The notes under the pieces are model-generated. The model had not been told where the DNA came from. It did no database searches and worked only from the letters and a program-made list of their open reading frames with translations. Below are positions 24,876 to 33,279 of a stretch of 43,032 nucleotides of DNA, one piece after another (position 1 is the first letter of the stretch; each line of letters opens with the position of its first letter). The DNA is from Planctomycetaceae bacterium. Its GTDB lineage: Bacteria > Planctomycetota > Planctomycetia > Pirellulales > Pirellulaceae. The DNA lies in assembly GCA_007121535.1 (NCBI GenBank), contig SKKK01000354.1, positions 1 to 43,032 on the forward strand, given 5' to 3'. The position numbers were made by a program, and so were the translations under genes.

Positions 24876-25870
24876 AAGTCGAACTTCTCCAAAATCGCCT
24901 GCGAGAGAAGCCCGCTTGTCTTGTTCAAGATGCGACGCCGCGCGAGGGATACGTAATGATCGTCGATTTCGTATCCAATGCTGTTTCGCCCGCACCCGAG
25001 TGCTGCGACGGTCGTGGTCCCCGTCCCGGAAAACGGGTCAAGTACCGTGTCCCCAACGAAGCTGAACATGCGAATCAATCGATCCGCGAGAGCTTCGGGA
25101 TATGGGGCCGGATGATGTCGCGTCGATGCGCCGGTCAAGCCGGACCAGATTTGCAAAAACCACTCTTTGTGTTTGTCGTGCGAAATGATGCTAAGCAATC
25201 GTGCGGCATTGCTGGGATTTCGATATCCACCCGGCTTTCGCTCCATCAATATGAACTCAACATCGTTCTTGATCACGGCGTTTGGCTCATAAGGTTTGCC
25301 CAGAAAGCCTCCGCCACCATTTTCGACCTCATGGACAACGTTTGCGATCTTGTTCCAGATGATCGGCGCCAGGTTGTCGTACCCGATTGCCCGACAATGT
25401 TCCTGAATGGAAGCATGAAGCGGAACAACCGTGTGGCGACCGTGATTCTTTCTGCGCGAAAGGCATACATCGCCAACGACACAAACGAGCCTGCCGCCCG
25501 GGACGAGTACGTCGAAACAGCGTTGCCATACCTTATCCAACTCGGCAAGGAAATGGTCGTAGTCTTTCAAGTGTCCCATCTGCCCATCGGAATGGCGGTA
25601 TTCCTTTAGCGTCCAATAGGGTGGCGACGTGAGGACCAGGTGAACCGAATGCGGTTCGACTCCAGCCAATTCTCGAGCGTCGCCGTGAACACTGCGGTGC
25701 AGTGTGGGAATCTCACCAATCACACAATCAAGTTCTGCGAGGCGCCTGGCGTCTTTCGCCAATTCGGGGATCGCGGTCTGCAGATCACCCAAATCGTGCG
25801 TCCAAGCGGGCAATACGTCCTCAAGGCACATGAATGGCGGGGAAAATGGGGCTAGATCAACCGTTGTCAT
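24869..25870 (-). CDS. DNA methyltransferase, N6_N4_Mtase family (beta class)
   Basis: 333 residues. The catalytic motif TSPPYW comes first (about residue 80) and the SAM-binding motif DPFSGTGTTTVAALGCGR near the C-terminus, the beta-class order. SPPY is more usual for N4-cytosine than for N6-adenine enzymes (DPPY), so m4C is the better guess. The segment between holds a probable target-recognition region (residues about 130-230). AGAGGAA lies 7 bases before ATG 25870. The stop overlaps the start of a truncated restriction-enzyme-like frame, so this is probably an orphan enzyme that lost its partner. It points toward the four-gene cassette; a role in self-protection for that cassette is possible but unproven. 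Confidence 0.88.
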   Translation of the reverse strand: MTTVDLAPFSPPFMCLEDVLPAWTHDLGDLQTAIPELAKDARRLAELDCVIGEIPTLHRSVHGDARELAGVEPHSVHLVLTSPPYWTLKEYRHSDGQMGHLKDYDHFLAELDKVWQRCFDVLVPGGRLVCVVGDVCLSRRKNHGRHTVVPLHASIQEHCRAIGYDNLAPIIWNKIANVVHEVENGGGGFLGKPYEPNAVIKNDVEFILMERKPGGYRNPSNAARLLSIISHDKHKEWFLQIWSGLTGASTRHHPAPYPEALADRLIRMFSFVGDTVLDPFSGTGTTTVAALGCGRNSIGYEIDDHYVSLARRRILNKTSGLLSQAILEKFDLC

Positions 25871-25994
25871 CTCGAATTCCTCTGGAAACCGCCGATCATA
25901 GCGTCACGATCACATTTGAGAAACGACGTGCGAAGGGCCCAAAAGCGCGGCCAACGAGGACGAAAACGTATTGCAATCTATCCTGCCTGCTCTT

Positions 25995-26134
25995 GTGCCC
26001 CGGCTTTGCCATCCGTGCTATTCCGGGATTTCAGCCAACTGGCGGCAAATGGCCAGCCGGTGGTATGATGATGGACGTCTGACGGAGGGGACGAAACCAC
26101 GTTCAACGACCGAAGGGCCGACCTGATGCTGGTG
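25995..26134 (+). pseudogene. Second, truncated leader and start of an Rpn-like gene
   Basis: Bases 25995-26084 match 17924-18013, and 26076-26125 match 18314-18362, so this is the same leader without the 300-bp MITE. The -10-like TATGAT is at 26064-26069. After the start region the sequence jumps to CCTGATGCTGGTGTA, equal to codons about 86-91 of the intact Rpn-like gene, and is then cut by the MITE at 26135. The coding part is therefore reduced to a few codons. Confidence 0.7.
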
Positions 26135-26377
26135 TAAGCACCCGGCCAGGAGTTTCTTATCAATGAAGGTAGCCTTGCATTGGGGCAGCAACGGGGTCGG
26201 GAGTCGTTTTCGGATGAACCGATTCCCACGTGGCCCCCGAGCGCCGAGCGGGGATCCGATCGGGTCCCGTTCAGCGTTTGGGACCCACACGATCGTTGGC
26301 CGAAAACGACTCCCGACCTCGTTGACCTCAATCGTGCAACCAACTTCGATCGAAAAGGACCTTTAGCCGGGTGCTTA
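26135..26377. mobile_element. TA-flanked hairpin MITE, copy 1
   Basis: 243 bases with perfect 12-base inverted ends (TAAGCACCCGGC at 26135-26146 and GCCGGGTGCTTA at 26366-26377). A further perfect 19-base inverted pair lies inside (26196-26214 and 26300-26318, containing TCGGGAGTCGTTTTCGG). The outermost TA at both ends fits a TA target duplication, as in IS630/Tc1-mariner-type elements; that link is inference. No protein is encoded. It sits exactly at the break of the truncated Rpn-like copy. Confidence 0.75.
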
Positions 26378-26381
26378 TGCC

Positions 26382-26410
26382 TTGACAAAATCCTGCGATC
26401 CCTCCAGAAT
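26382..26410 (+). promoter_or_regulatory. Possible promoter for the FmdB-like gene
   Basis: TTGACA at 26382-26387 and CAGAAT at 26405-26410 are 17 bases apart. The -35 box lies 4 bases outside the MITE end, so the element inserted just upstream of it. The start codon is about 50 bases downstream of the -10. Confidence 0.4.
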
Positions 26411-26458
26411 CACGCGCGCTAAAGGTGATCTGATTTTCTGTTTCTGGGAAACGTTACC

Positions 26459-26965
26459 GTGCCGATTTACGAATTTTACTGTTCGCATTGCCATGTGGTC
26501 TTCAACTTTTTCGCGCGTCGACCCGACACGACCAAGCGCCCGGCGTGTCCCAAGTGCCAGCGCCCGAAGCTCCAACGCCACTTGTCCCGCTTCGCCATCT
26601 CCAAGGGTCGTGCGGAACCCGGCGAGGACGACCTGCCAGCCGACATGGACGAGGCGGCGATGGAAGCGGCCATGTCGGAACTGATGAACGAGGCCGAGGG
26701 GATCAATGAGGACGATCCGCGCCAGATGGCTCGCATGATGCGCAAGCTGTTCGAAAAGACGGGCATGCAGCCGGGTGACAGCATGGAAGAAGCCATGCGA
26801 CGTCTGGAGGCGGGAGAAGACCCCGACAAGCTGGACGAGGAAATGGGCGATCTGCTGGAGGACGACGATTCGTTGTTCGGCGGCGCCGGCAAAGCCCGCA
26901 GCCTAAGCAGCGTGGCCCGAAAACTGCGCCCGCCGACCGTCGACGAAACCCTGTACGATCTGTAG
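26459..26965 (+). CDS. FmdB-like zinc-ribbon protein
   Basis: 168 residues. The N-terminus MPIYEFYCSHCHVVF, with a second pair CPKCQ, forms the four-cysteine zinc ribbon of FmdB-type putative regulators (CxxC-x(~20)-CxxC). The remaining 120 residues are acidic and helical (EAAMSELMNEAEGINEDDPR, METGMQ-like and EEMGDLLEDDDSLF stretches), longer than the classic small FmdB proteins. The start is GTG 26459, fixed by the conserved MPIYE. The role is unknown; a regulatory or metal-handling role is usually suggested for the family. Confidence 0.8.
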   Translation: MPIYEFYCSHCHVVFNFFARRPDTTKRPACPKCQRPKLQRHLSRFAISKGRAEPGEDDLPADMDEAAMEAAMSELMNEAEGINEDDPRQMARMMRKLFEKTGMQPGDSMEEAMRRLEAGEDPDKLDEEMGDLLEDDDSLFGGAGKARSLSSVARKLRPPTVDETLYDL

Positions 26966-27076
26966 CCGTCGGCGCCGCATCCATCGTCGGCCCGTAACTT
27001 GGTCTTTGGCGATTTTCGAATTCTGGTAGAATGTCGGCCCGTAGATCTGCAAGAGTCCACAAAAAAGGAGTTAATG

Positions 27077-27910
27077 ATGGGCATATCTAGTTTGTTCGCT
27101 GGCAGAACCTCCGCACCTTCCCATCTCCAAGACGCCGTCGCCGAGTACCATCGGCTACGCCGGATTCGTCTGCGTCTGAATAATGAACTTGCCAGCCGGC
27201 TCCCGAGAGATGTACTCGACGAAGGCGCCAAGAAGATTGGCATCTTCAAGCGAGGCAAATTGGTGTTCGAGTGCGAAGACCAGCTCGCCGTTTTGATGGA
27301 TTATTGTCTGTACGACGTCTATCGCCGGGGACGCAACGCGATCGACCGGTATCTTTGCGAGAGCCCGCCCGATCCGGATTCTGACGAGATGGCCTGCCTG
27401 AACGCAATGCAGAACGCCACGTTCACATTGCTTGTCGTTCGCGATATCGAACCGGGCGCGGGTTGCTACGTACAGAATCTCTTTACCGAAGAGACGCGAC
27501 TGCTGATCGACATGGGACTTTCGCAAACGGCTAGGCCAGGACTGGTCTTGGCGACACGGATCATGGAGTTTGATGACTACATCACCACCGGGGGCGCGGC
27601 GCTGCCGTTAAGCGTTCTGGACGCTGACAAGTTGGAACAATGGCAACAGAAACTGCGTACGGGCGTTCACGTCGAAAGATATGACCCTGCCCCGCTCATT
27701 CGCCAAGCCATCCGTCAAGGCGCATCGGAACAAGTCCGGTTTTCAGATACGGACCAGGAAGACCGCTTCGACGCCGAAGATTTCACTCCCTCACCACGAA
27801 CTCATCCAGACCGGCGAAAGCGGACGGGTGCCAAGTCGAAGACTTCGGCCAACCGGCGGTGCCGTTGCGGCAGTGGCAAAATGTACAAGAACTGCTGCGG
27901 GAAAAAATAG
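27077..27910 (+). CDS. SEC-C motif-containing hypothetical protein
   Basis: 277 residues. The C-terminus CRCGSGKMYKNCCGKK is a textbook SEC-C zinc motif, as found at the SecA tail and on many uncharacterised proteins. The main body (residues about 10-210) is a mixed domain with a long basic helix near the start (AEYHRLRRIRLRLNNELASR) and is not recognised. A low-complexity basic linker (RKRTGAKSKTSANRR) connects them. GGAG at 27067-27070 favours ATG 27077; ATG 27074 is adjacent. The second MITE copy begins 4 bases after the stop. The location inside the accessory region suggests it may be mobile. Confidence 0.8.
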   Translation: MGISSLFAGRTSAPSHLQDAVAEYHRLRRIRLRLNNELASRLPRDVLDEGAKKIGIFKRGKLVFECEDQLAVLMDYCLYDVYRRGRNAIDRYLCESPPDPDSDEMACLNAMQNATFTLLVVRDIEPGAGCYVQNLFTEETRLLIDMGLSQTARPGLVLATRIMEFDDYITTGGAALPLSVLDADKLEQWQQKLRTGVHVERYDPAPLIRQAIRQGASEQVRFSDTDQEDRFDAEDFTPSPRTHPDRRKRTGAKSKTSANRRCRCGSGKMYKNCCGKK

Positions 27911-27913
27911 CCG

Positions 27914-28033
27914 TAAGCACCCGGCCAGGAGTTTTTTGTCAATTAAGGTCGCCTTGCATTGGGGCCGCAACGGGGTCGGGAGTCCTCGTGCAAGGCAACC
28001 TCGATTGGCAAGAAACTTCTGGCCCGGTGCTTA
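27914..28033. mobile_element. TA-flanked hairpin MITE, copy 2
   Basis: 120 bases. The left end TAAGCACCCGGCCAGGAG and the right end CTTCTGGCCCGGTGCTTA pair with few mismatches, and the stem extends to about 45 bases on each side (CGCCTTGCA / TGCAAGGCA at the inner end). The first 60 bases are nearly the same as copy 1. TA at both outer ends fits a TA target. It is a compact hairpin form of the family. Confidence 0.75.
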
Positions 28034-28494
28034 GTCATCCTCATACGTCCATCTCCATCGCATTCCGGTCTCGGAGATCCCGGACCACGTGAGGCAGTTC
28101 TCTCATCCAGTTGCGAATATTTCTCCGTCTATCCTTTAAGGAGCCCAAAGTCAGCCCAATAGGGACGCGAAAGCGCAAGAATTTTTTGAATTTTTTCGAA
28201 AGCGGCCTGATTTGACTATTAAGAGGGGAACGCAATCCGTGCTTCTATGCACCAAAGTGTTGAATCAAATTCGTTTATTTGACTAAGAACCCACCACCCC
28301 CCCAAATTGACCGTGCGGCGAGGCGAAGAAAAGATTCTTTGAAGGGGCCGGATGCTCTAGCTCACCAATCAGCCTTCCGCCGACACGGGGTCGGCGGTGA
28401 ATCCGGACCAATCATCACCACGTCGATAGGGGTGGTCGGACGTCGATGACACCCGTCGTGAAGTAACATTAGCTGCCACCTTTTCTGATAGAGC
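28034..28494. other. 461-base interval without a supported gene
   Basis: No convincing coding frame. It contains an A/T-rich patch near 28180-28200 (repeated GAATTTTTT) and a small hairpin (CCGCCGA 28377-28383 with TCGGCGG 28391-28397). It forms the right edge of the accessory region, facing the stop of the next - strand gene. Confidence 0.5.
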
Positions 28495-29937
28495 CTACGC
28501 CAGTAATCCTTTTTTGATTTGGCCGTGGACGTCGGTCAACCGGTGTCGGCGGCCCTGGTGGCGGAAGGTCAAGCGTTCATGATCGATTCCCAAGAGATGC
28601 AGGATCGTGGCGTGCAAATCGTGGACGTGGACCGGATCGCTCGTGATGTTATAGCTGAATTCATCCGTCTGGCCGTAAGTGGTGCCCGGTCGGACGCCGC
28701 CGCCGGCCAACCACATGGTAAAACAGCGGGGGTGATGGTCGCGGCCGTAGTCCGTAGCGGTCAGTTTCCCTTGGCTGTACGCCGTGCGTCCGAATTCGCC
28801 GCCCCAGACGACCAGTGTGTCGTCCAACATGCCGCGCTGTTTCAGATCCTGGATCAATGCGGCGCACGGCTGATCGGTCTGCTGGCACTCCCTGCGAATG
28901 CCGCCCGGCAACCCGCCGTGATGGTCCCAGTCCTGGTGGAACAACTGGATGAACCGCACATCGCGCTCGGCCAAACGTCGAGCCAGCAGGCAATTGGCGG
29001 CGAAGGTGCCCGGGTCGCGGCTGTCCGGCCCGTACAATTCGAAGATGTGCTCGGGTTCATCCGACAGATCGGTCACCTCGGGCACGGACGTCTGCATGCG
29101 GTAGGCCATCTCGTACTGGCCGATGCGGTCTTCGATGGCGGGGTCCAAGGTGCGCTCGTATTCCAACTCGTGCAACTGCTGCAGATGGTCCAGCATCTGT
29201 CGACGGCTGGTCGAGGAAACACCGGGCGGATTGGTCAAGTACAGCACGGGGTCGCGTCCCGGGCGAAATTGGACGCCTTGATGGCCCGCTGCCAAGAAGC
29301 CACTGCCCCACAGCCGCGCGTACAAGGGCTGACCGCTCTTGTCCTTGGTGACCAAAACGCAGAAGGCGGGTAGATTCTCGTTCGTCGTTCCCAAGCCGTA
29401 GCTCAGCCAGGAACCGATCGAGGGCCGACCGGCGATCGGCGACCCGGTCTGGAAAAAGGTGATGGCCGGGTCGTGGTTGATGGCTTCGGTATGCAGGCTC
29501 TTGATGAAACACAGGTCGTCGGCACAGCGAGCCGTATGTGGCAGCAACTCGCTGAACCACGCACCCGATTGGCCGTGCTGCTGGAACTCGAAAATCGAAC
29601 CGGCCATCGGCAGCGTGGCCTGATTGCCGGACATGCCGGTCAAACGCTGACCGCGGCGAACCGAATCGGGCAACTCCTGGCCGTTCTGTTCGTTCAACAG
29701 CGGTTTGTAATCGAACAGATCCATCTGGGACGGCCCGCCGCTCATGAACAGGTAGATCACTCGCTTGGCTCGAGGCGGATGATGGAAGTTCCGCATCACG
29801 CCGCCTTGGCCATCGACGGCGTCCACAGTCGCGGCGGCCGAATCGGTTGCCAGCAGATGAGCGAGCGCTGCGGTTCCCAGCCCCAGTTGTGTGCGGGCGA
29901 AAAAGTGCCGCCGAGTCATCCGGTCTTGCAGGTTCAT
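28495..29937 (-). CDS. DUF1501 protein, Tat-exported (second copy)
   Basis: 480 residues. A twin-arginine signal MTRRHFFARTQLGLG at the N-terminus precedes the DUF1501 body: RVIYLFMSGGPSQMDLFDYKP, EAINHDPAITFFQTG, DWDHHG and GGEFGRTAYSQG. It is paralogous to the + strand copy at 16.5-17.9 kb but clearly diverged, with longer loops. It lies 14 bases downstream of the PSCyt/DUF1553 gene, the same arrangement as the first pair, so the two are co-transcribed. It is predicted periplasmic with a sulfatase/phosphatase-like fold; substrate unknown. Confidence 0.92.
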   Translation of the reverse strand: MNLQDRMTRRHFFARTQLGLGTAALAHLLATDSAAATVDAVDGQGGVMRNFHHPPRAKRVIYLFMSGGPSQMDLFDYKPLLNEQNGQELPDSVRRGQRLTGMSGNQATLPMAGSIFEFQQHGQSGAWFSELLPHTARCADDLCFIKSLHTEAINHDPAITFFQTGSPIAGRPSIGSWLSYGLGTTNENLPAFCVLVTKDKSGQPLYARLWGSGFLAAGHQGVQFRPGRDPVLYLTNPPGVSSTSRRQMLDHLQQLHELEYERTLDPAIEDRIGQYEMAYRMQTSVPEVTDLSDEPEHIFELYGPDSRDPGTFAANCLLARRLAERDVRFIQLFHQDWDHHGGLPGGIRRECQQTDQPCAALIQDLKQRGMLDDTLVVWGGEFGRTAYSQGKLTATDYGRDHHPRCFTMWLAGGGVRPGTTYGQTDEFSYNITSDPVHVHDLHATILHLLGIDHERLTFRHQGRRHRLTDVHGQIKKGLLA

Positions 29938-29951
29938 GTCGAATTCTTCCT

Positions 29952-32900
29952 TTATCGTTTCATTACCGTTTCATCGTAGTTCAGTAATGCTTGTGCCACG
30001 ACGGTCAGGGCCGCCAGTTCGGATCGATCGATTTGATCGTCCGCGCGATGGTCGCCGACTTGCAGGAATGCACTCGCCGCGTCCAAGTCGGCGGCGAAAG
30101 CCGTCTGCTGCTGATGGTACAACGAACGCAACACCCGGCGCTGCGCTTCGCTGGGCGTGCGGCTGGTCAGCATCCGGAATATCCGCTGCAACCGCGCGTC
30201 AAGATCGTCATCGGCCTGCATCACCCGCGCAGCCAGCGCTCGTGCGGCTTCGACGTACTGCGGGTCGTTCAGCAGCACCAGCGCTTGCAGCGGAGTCGAA
30301 GTCGCTTCGCGAGCGACGACACACACCTCGCGCTCGGCCGCGTCCAAGGTCACCATGGCGGGCGGCGGCGAGGTGCGTTTCCAGTAGGTATACAGGCTGC
30401 GGCGCCAACTGCCTTCGCCCTGGTCCCGTACGTATCGGGCGTTGGATTTTTCCTCCCACAACCCTTCGGGCTGGTACGGTTTGACCGGAGGTCCTCCGAT
30501 CCTTCCGACCAGCAGACCGCTGGCGGCCAACGCCTGGTCACGAAGTATCTCTGCGGGCCAGCGGTAGCTGCGACCTCGCGCCAATAGTTCGTTTTCCGGA
30601 TCGCGAACATGCAGCTCGGGATCGGATTCGGACGACTGCCGGTACGTCGCCGACAGGACCATTCGCTTGATCAGGGCTTTGACGTCCCAGCCGGATTCGA
30701 CGAAGGAAACCGCCAGCCAATCCAGCAACTCGGGATGCGACGGCAAACGGCCCTGATTGCCGAAATCCTCGGGGCTCGCCACCAAGCCGCGACCGAACAA
30801 CGTCTGCCAGAAGCGGTTGACCGCGACACGAGCGGTCAATGGATGCTGCGGGTCGGTCAACCACTGAGCCAGCCCCAACCGGTTGGGCGGCAGCCGGTCA
30901 TCCCATGCCAGGACGGCTGTCGGCGTGCCCGGTTCGACGCGTGCACCAGGCGAGTCATATTCGCCTCGTTCCAGCAGATAGGTCGGTCGCGGCTCGGCCA
31001 TCTCTTCCATGACCATCAGTTCCTGAATCGGTTCGACCAGCGAACTGCGATGCCGCCGCAATTGACGCAGCTCGGAGAGCGTCTCGCGATACGCTTCGTC
31101 AAAATTGCTCAGGTAGTAATCGAACAGCCGCTGCCGTTGATCCTCGGTCAACTCCTCTTGAGCCGTTTGAAGCAATCGATCCAGCGGTTGGCCGTCGGCC
31201 AATTGAGCCGCCTCGACGGGCGTCAAGCAACGGTGGAACACCTTCAGTTGGTCCACCCTTCCATGACGAAAACCCCGGTCGCGAAAACGCTGGCCGATCG
31301 TCAATTCGTTGGCGCCGCCGCCGGTGATCTCCTTGAACAGCCCGTCGCGGACGATCTGGACATCCGTCGGTTGACCGTCGACGTACAGTGTCAATCCATC
31401 CGCGCGACTGGACCCATCATAGGCCATTACGACGTGCATCCAGCGTCCGATCGGGACCGGTTCCGATGCCTGGATGCCGATCGCGTTTCCGGGCCAGAAG
31501 TGGACCAGCGAGGCACTCAATCGTCCGTCTTCGATCAGCAGTTGGTACCCTCGGCTGCCCGCGTCCGTCCAGGCTCGGGAACGATGGAAGATCACCGCAC
31601 GGTCCATCTCCTCGGGGATCTTGATCCAAAGCGCGACGCTGAAGGCGTCATCACGAGCGAAATCGCCGCCGACCGCCGTGGTGATGTTGTTCTCGCCGCT
31701 CAGCAGCAACCCGTTGCCGATCCGCCCCGGAACCACCTGCGGATCGTCCGAAGCCTTGGCGGGTCGCGCTTCGTCCGCCAAATTCACCAACCTGCCGTCA
31801 TCGATCGACTCCAGCGGAAAGTCGCCGATCAAGTCGGCCATCCACGATTCTTCGGGCCGCTGCGAAAGCCAAGCTTCGAACGCTTCACGTCGCTGATCCG
31901 CCAGGGCGGCCAGTCGTTTTTCGGATTGCCGGATCTCCGCTTCCGCCGCTGCGATCTGTCGATCCTGTTCGTCGGTGGTCAACAGGAGCGTCGGATTGGG
32001 CATGGCGTTGGTGAAATGGGAATACAGACCGCTTTCATCAATGTTGTCGAAGAAGGCGAACAATTGGAAGTATTCTCGTTGGCTGATCGGATCGTACTTA
32101 TGATCGTGGCAACGGGCACAGCTAAGCGTCAGGCCCAGGAAGGCGGTGCCCAGCGTATCGGTCCGATCCGCCACGTAGTCCACGCGAAACTCTTCCTCGA
32201 CGCTGCCTCCTTCGTTCGTTTGCCGGTGCAGGCGGTTGAACGCCGTCGCGATGCGCTGGTCGCGAGTCGCATCGGGCAACAGGTCACCGGCCAACTGCCA
32301 GGTGATGAACTGGTCGTAAGGCAGATTGTCGTTCAAGGCGCGAACGACCCAGTCGCGATAGGGCCAGACATCCCGATGCACGTCGGCCTGGTAGCCGAAC
32401 GTATCGGCGTATCGAGCCGCGTCCAACCAATCGACCGCCATCCGCTCGCCGAATCGCTCGGATGCCAGCAATCGATCCACCAGACGCTCGTACGCGTCCG
32501 GCGAATCATCCGCCAAGAATCGATCAACCTCCTCCAGCGTCGGCGGCAAGCCCGTCAGATCCAGCGTGACGCGACGAATCAACCGCTCGCGGTCGGCTTC
32601 GGCGGCCGGTTGGAATCGCTCGCGCTGCAAACGATCCAAAACGAAATGGTCGATCTCGTTTTTCACCCAATCATTTTCCTGGACCTCGGGCAATGGAGCT
32701 TTCTCCGGCGGCAGCAGCGACCAATGCTCCTTCCAATCGGCTCCCTGCTCGATCCATCGGCGCAGCAATTCGATCTCGTCAGCCGTCAGGGTCAATTTCG
32801 AGTCCAATGGCGGCATGCGTGTCCAGTCCGACTGCGACGAGACCCGTAAGAACAACTCGCTTTCTTCCGGCTTGCCCGGCAACACCACGTGCGACGCTTC

Positions 32901-33137
32901 GGAATACTCGAGGGCCGCGAACAGTCCCTCGCGAGTGTCCAAACGCAAGCCAGCGTGTCGCGTTTGGTCGTCCGGTCCGTGACAGAAAAAGCAGCGGTCG
33001 GAGAGAATCGGTTTGATGTGCCAGTTGTAGTCGATCTGCTCGGGCAATTCTGCGGCCTTGGACTGAACGCCCCCCGAGGCAAACAGGCTGGCCAGCAGCA
33101 GACAGATCGCTACGGTCACCGACGGTTTTATCGTCAT
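29952..33137 (-). CDS. Secreted PSCyt1-DUF1549-LamG-DUF1553 protein
   Basis: 1061 residues from ATG 33137, which begins a good signal peptide ([20 protein letters not shown]); an upstream TTG is less likely. PSCyt1 carries C49-FF-CH. DUF1549 ends in the second CxxCH ([11 protein letters not shown], near residue 337). Unlike the first paralogue, residues about 440-670 form a LamG/concanavalin-like domain ([32 protein letters not shown]), a common carbohydrate-binding fold. DUF1553 occupies about 755-1020 ([22 protein letters not shown]). The DUF1501 gene follows by 14 bases. The family is planctomycete-typical; the middle module probably sets the glycan target, which is inference. Confidence 0.92.
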   Translation of the reverse strand: MTIKPSVTVAICLLLASLFASGGVQSKAAELPEQIDYNWHIKPILSDRCFFCHGPDDQTRHAGLRLDTREGLFAALEYSEASHVVLPGKPEESELFLRVSSQSDWTRMPPLDSKLTLTADEIELLRRWIEQGADWKEHWSLLPPEKAPLPEVQENDWVKNEIDHFVLDRLQRERFQPAAEADRERLIRRVTLDLTGLPPTLEEVDRFLADDSPDAYERLVDRLLASERFGERMAVDWLDAARYADTFGYQADVHRDVWPYRDWVVRALNDNLPYDQFITWQLAGDLLPDATRDQRIATAFNRLHRQTNEGGSVEEEFRVDYVADRTDTLGTAFLGLTLSCARCHDHKYDPISQREYFQLFAFFDNIDESGLYSHFTNAMPNPTLLLTTDEQDRQIAAAEAEIRQSEKRLAALADQRREAFEAWLSQRPEESWMADLIGDFPLESIDDGRLVNLADEARPAKASDDPQVVPGRIGNGLLLSGENNITTAVGGDFARDDAFSVALWIKIPEEMDRAVIFHRSRAWTDAGSRGYQLLIEDGRLSASLVHFWPGNAIGIQASEPVPIGRWMHVVMAYDGSSRADGLTLYVDGQPTDVQIVRDGLFKEITGGGANELTIGQRFRDRGFRHGRVDQLKVFHRCLTPVEAAQLADGQPLDRLLQTAQEELTEDQRQRLFDYYLSNFDEAYRETLSELRQLRRHRSSLVEPIQELMVMEEMAEPRPTYLLERGEYDSPGARVEPGTPTAVLAWDDRLPPNRLGLAQWLTDPQHPLTARVAVNRFWQTLFGRGLVASPEDFGNQGRLPSHPELLDWLAVSFVESGWDVKALIKRMVLSATYRQSSESDPELHVRDPENELLARGRSYRWPAEILRDQALAASGLLVGRIGGPPVKPYQPEGLWEEKSNARYVRDQGEGSWRRSLYTYWKRTSPPPAMVTLDAAEREVCVVAREATSTPLQALVLLNDPQYVEAARALAARVMQADDDLDARLQRIFRMLTSRTPSEAQRRVLRSLYHQQQTAFAADLDAASAFLQVGDHRADDQIDRSELAALTVVAQALLNYDETVMKR

Positions 33138-33279
33138 TTCCAGAGAACCCCACCTACAGACCAAAAGGCCCCGTGATCTCGGTCATTTCACTTCGTGACC
33201 ATGATGCCCGAGCCGATCCATCTATTTCTATGGATTGGTGGTCGATATGTCAAACGATCCGGGGAAAATCCGGCGCAGT

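Noticed and set aside
25978-26388. - strand frame of 136 codons
   Set aside because: It spans the Rpn leader relic and MITE copy 1, so it is repeat sequence read as protein.
30609-32849. 746-codon open frame on the + strand
   Set aside because: It mirrors the PSCyt/LamG/DUF1553 gene on the other strand; long antisense frames are expected in GC-rich coding DNA.
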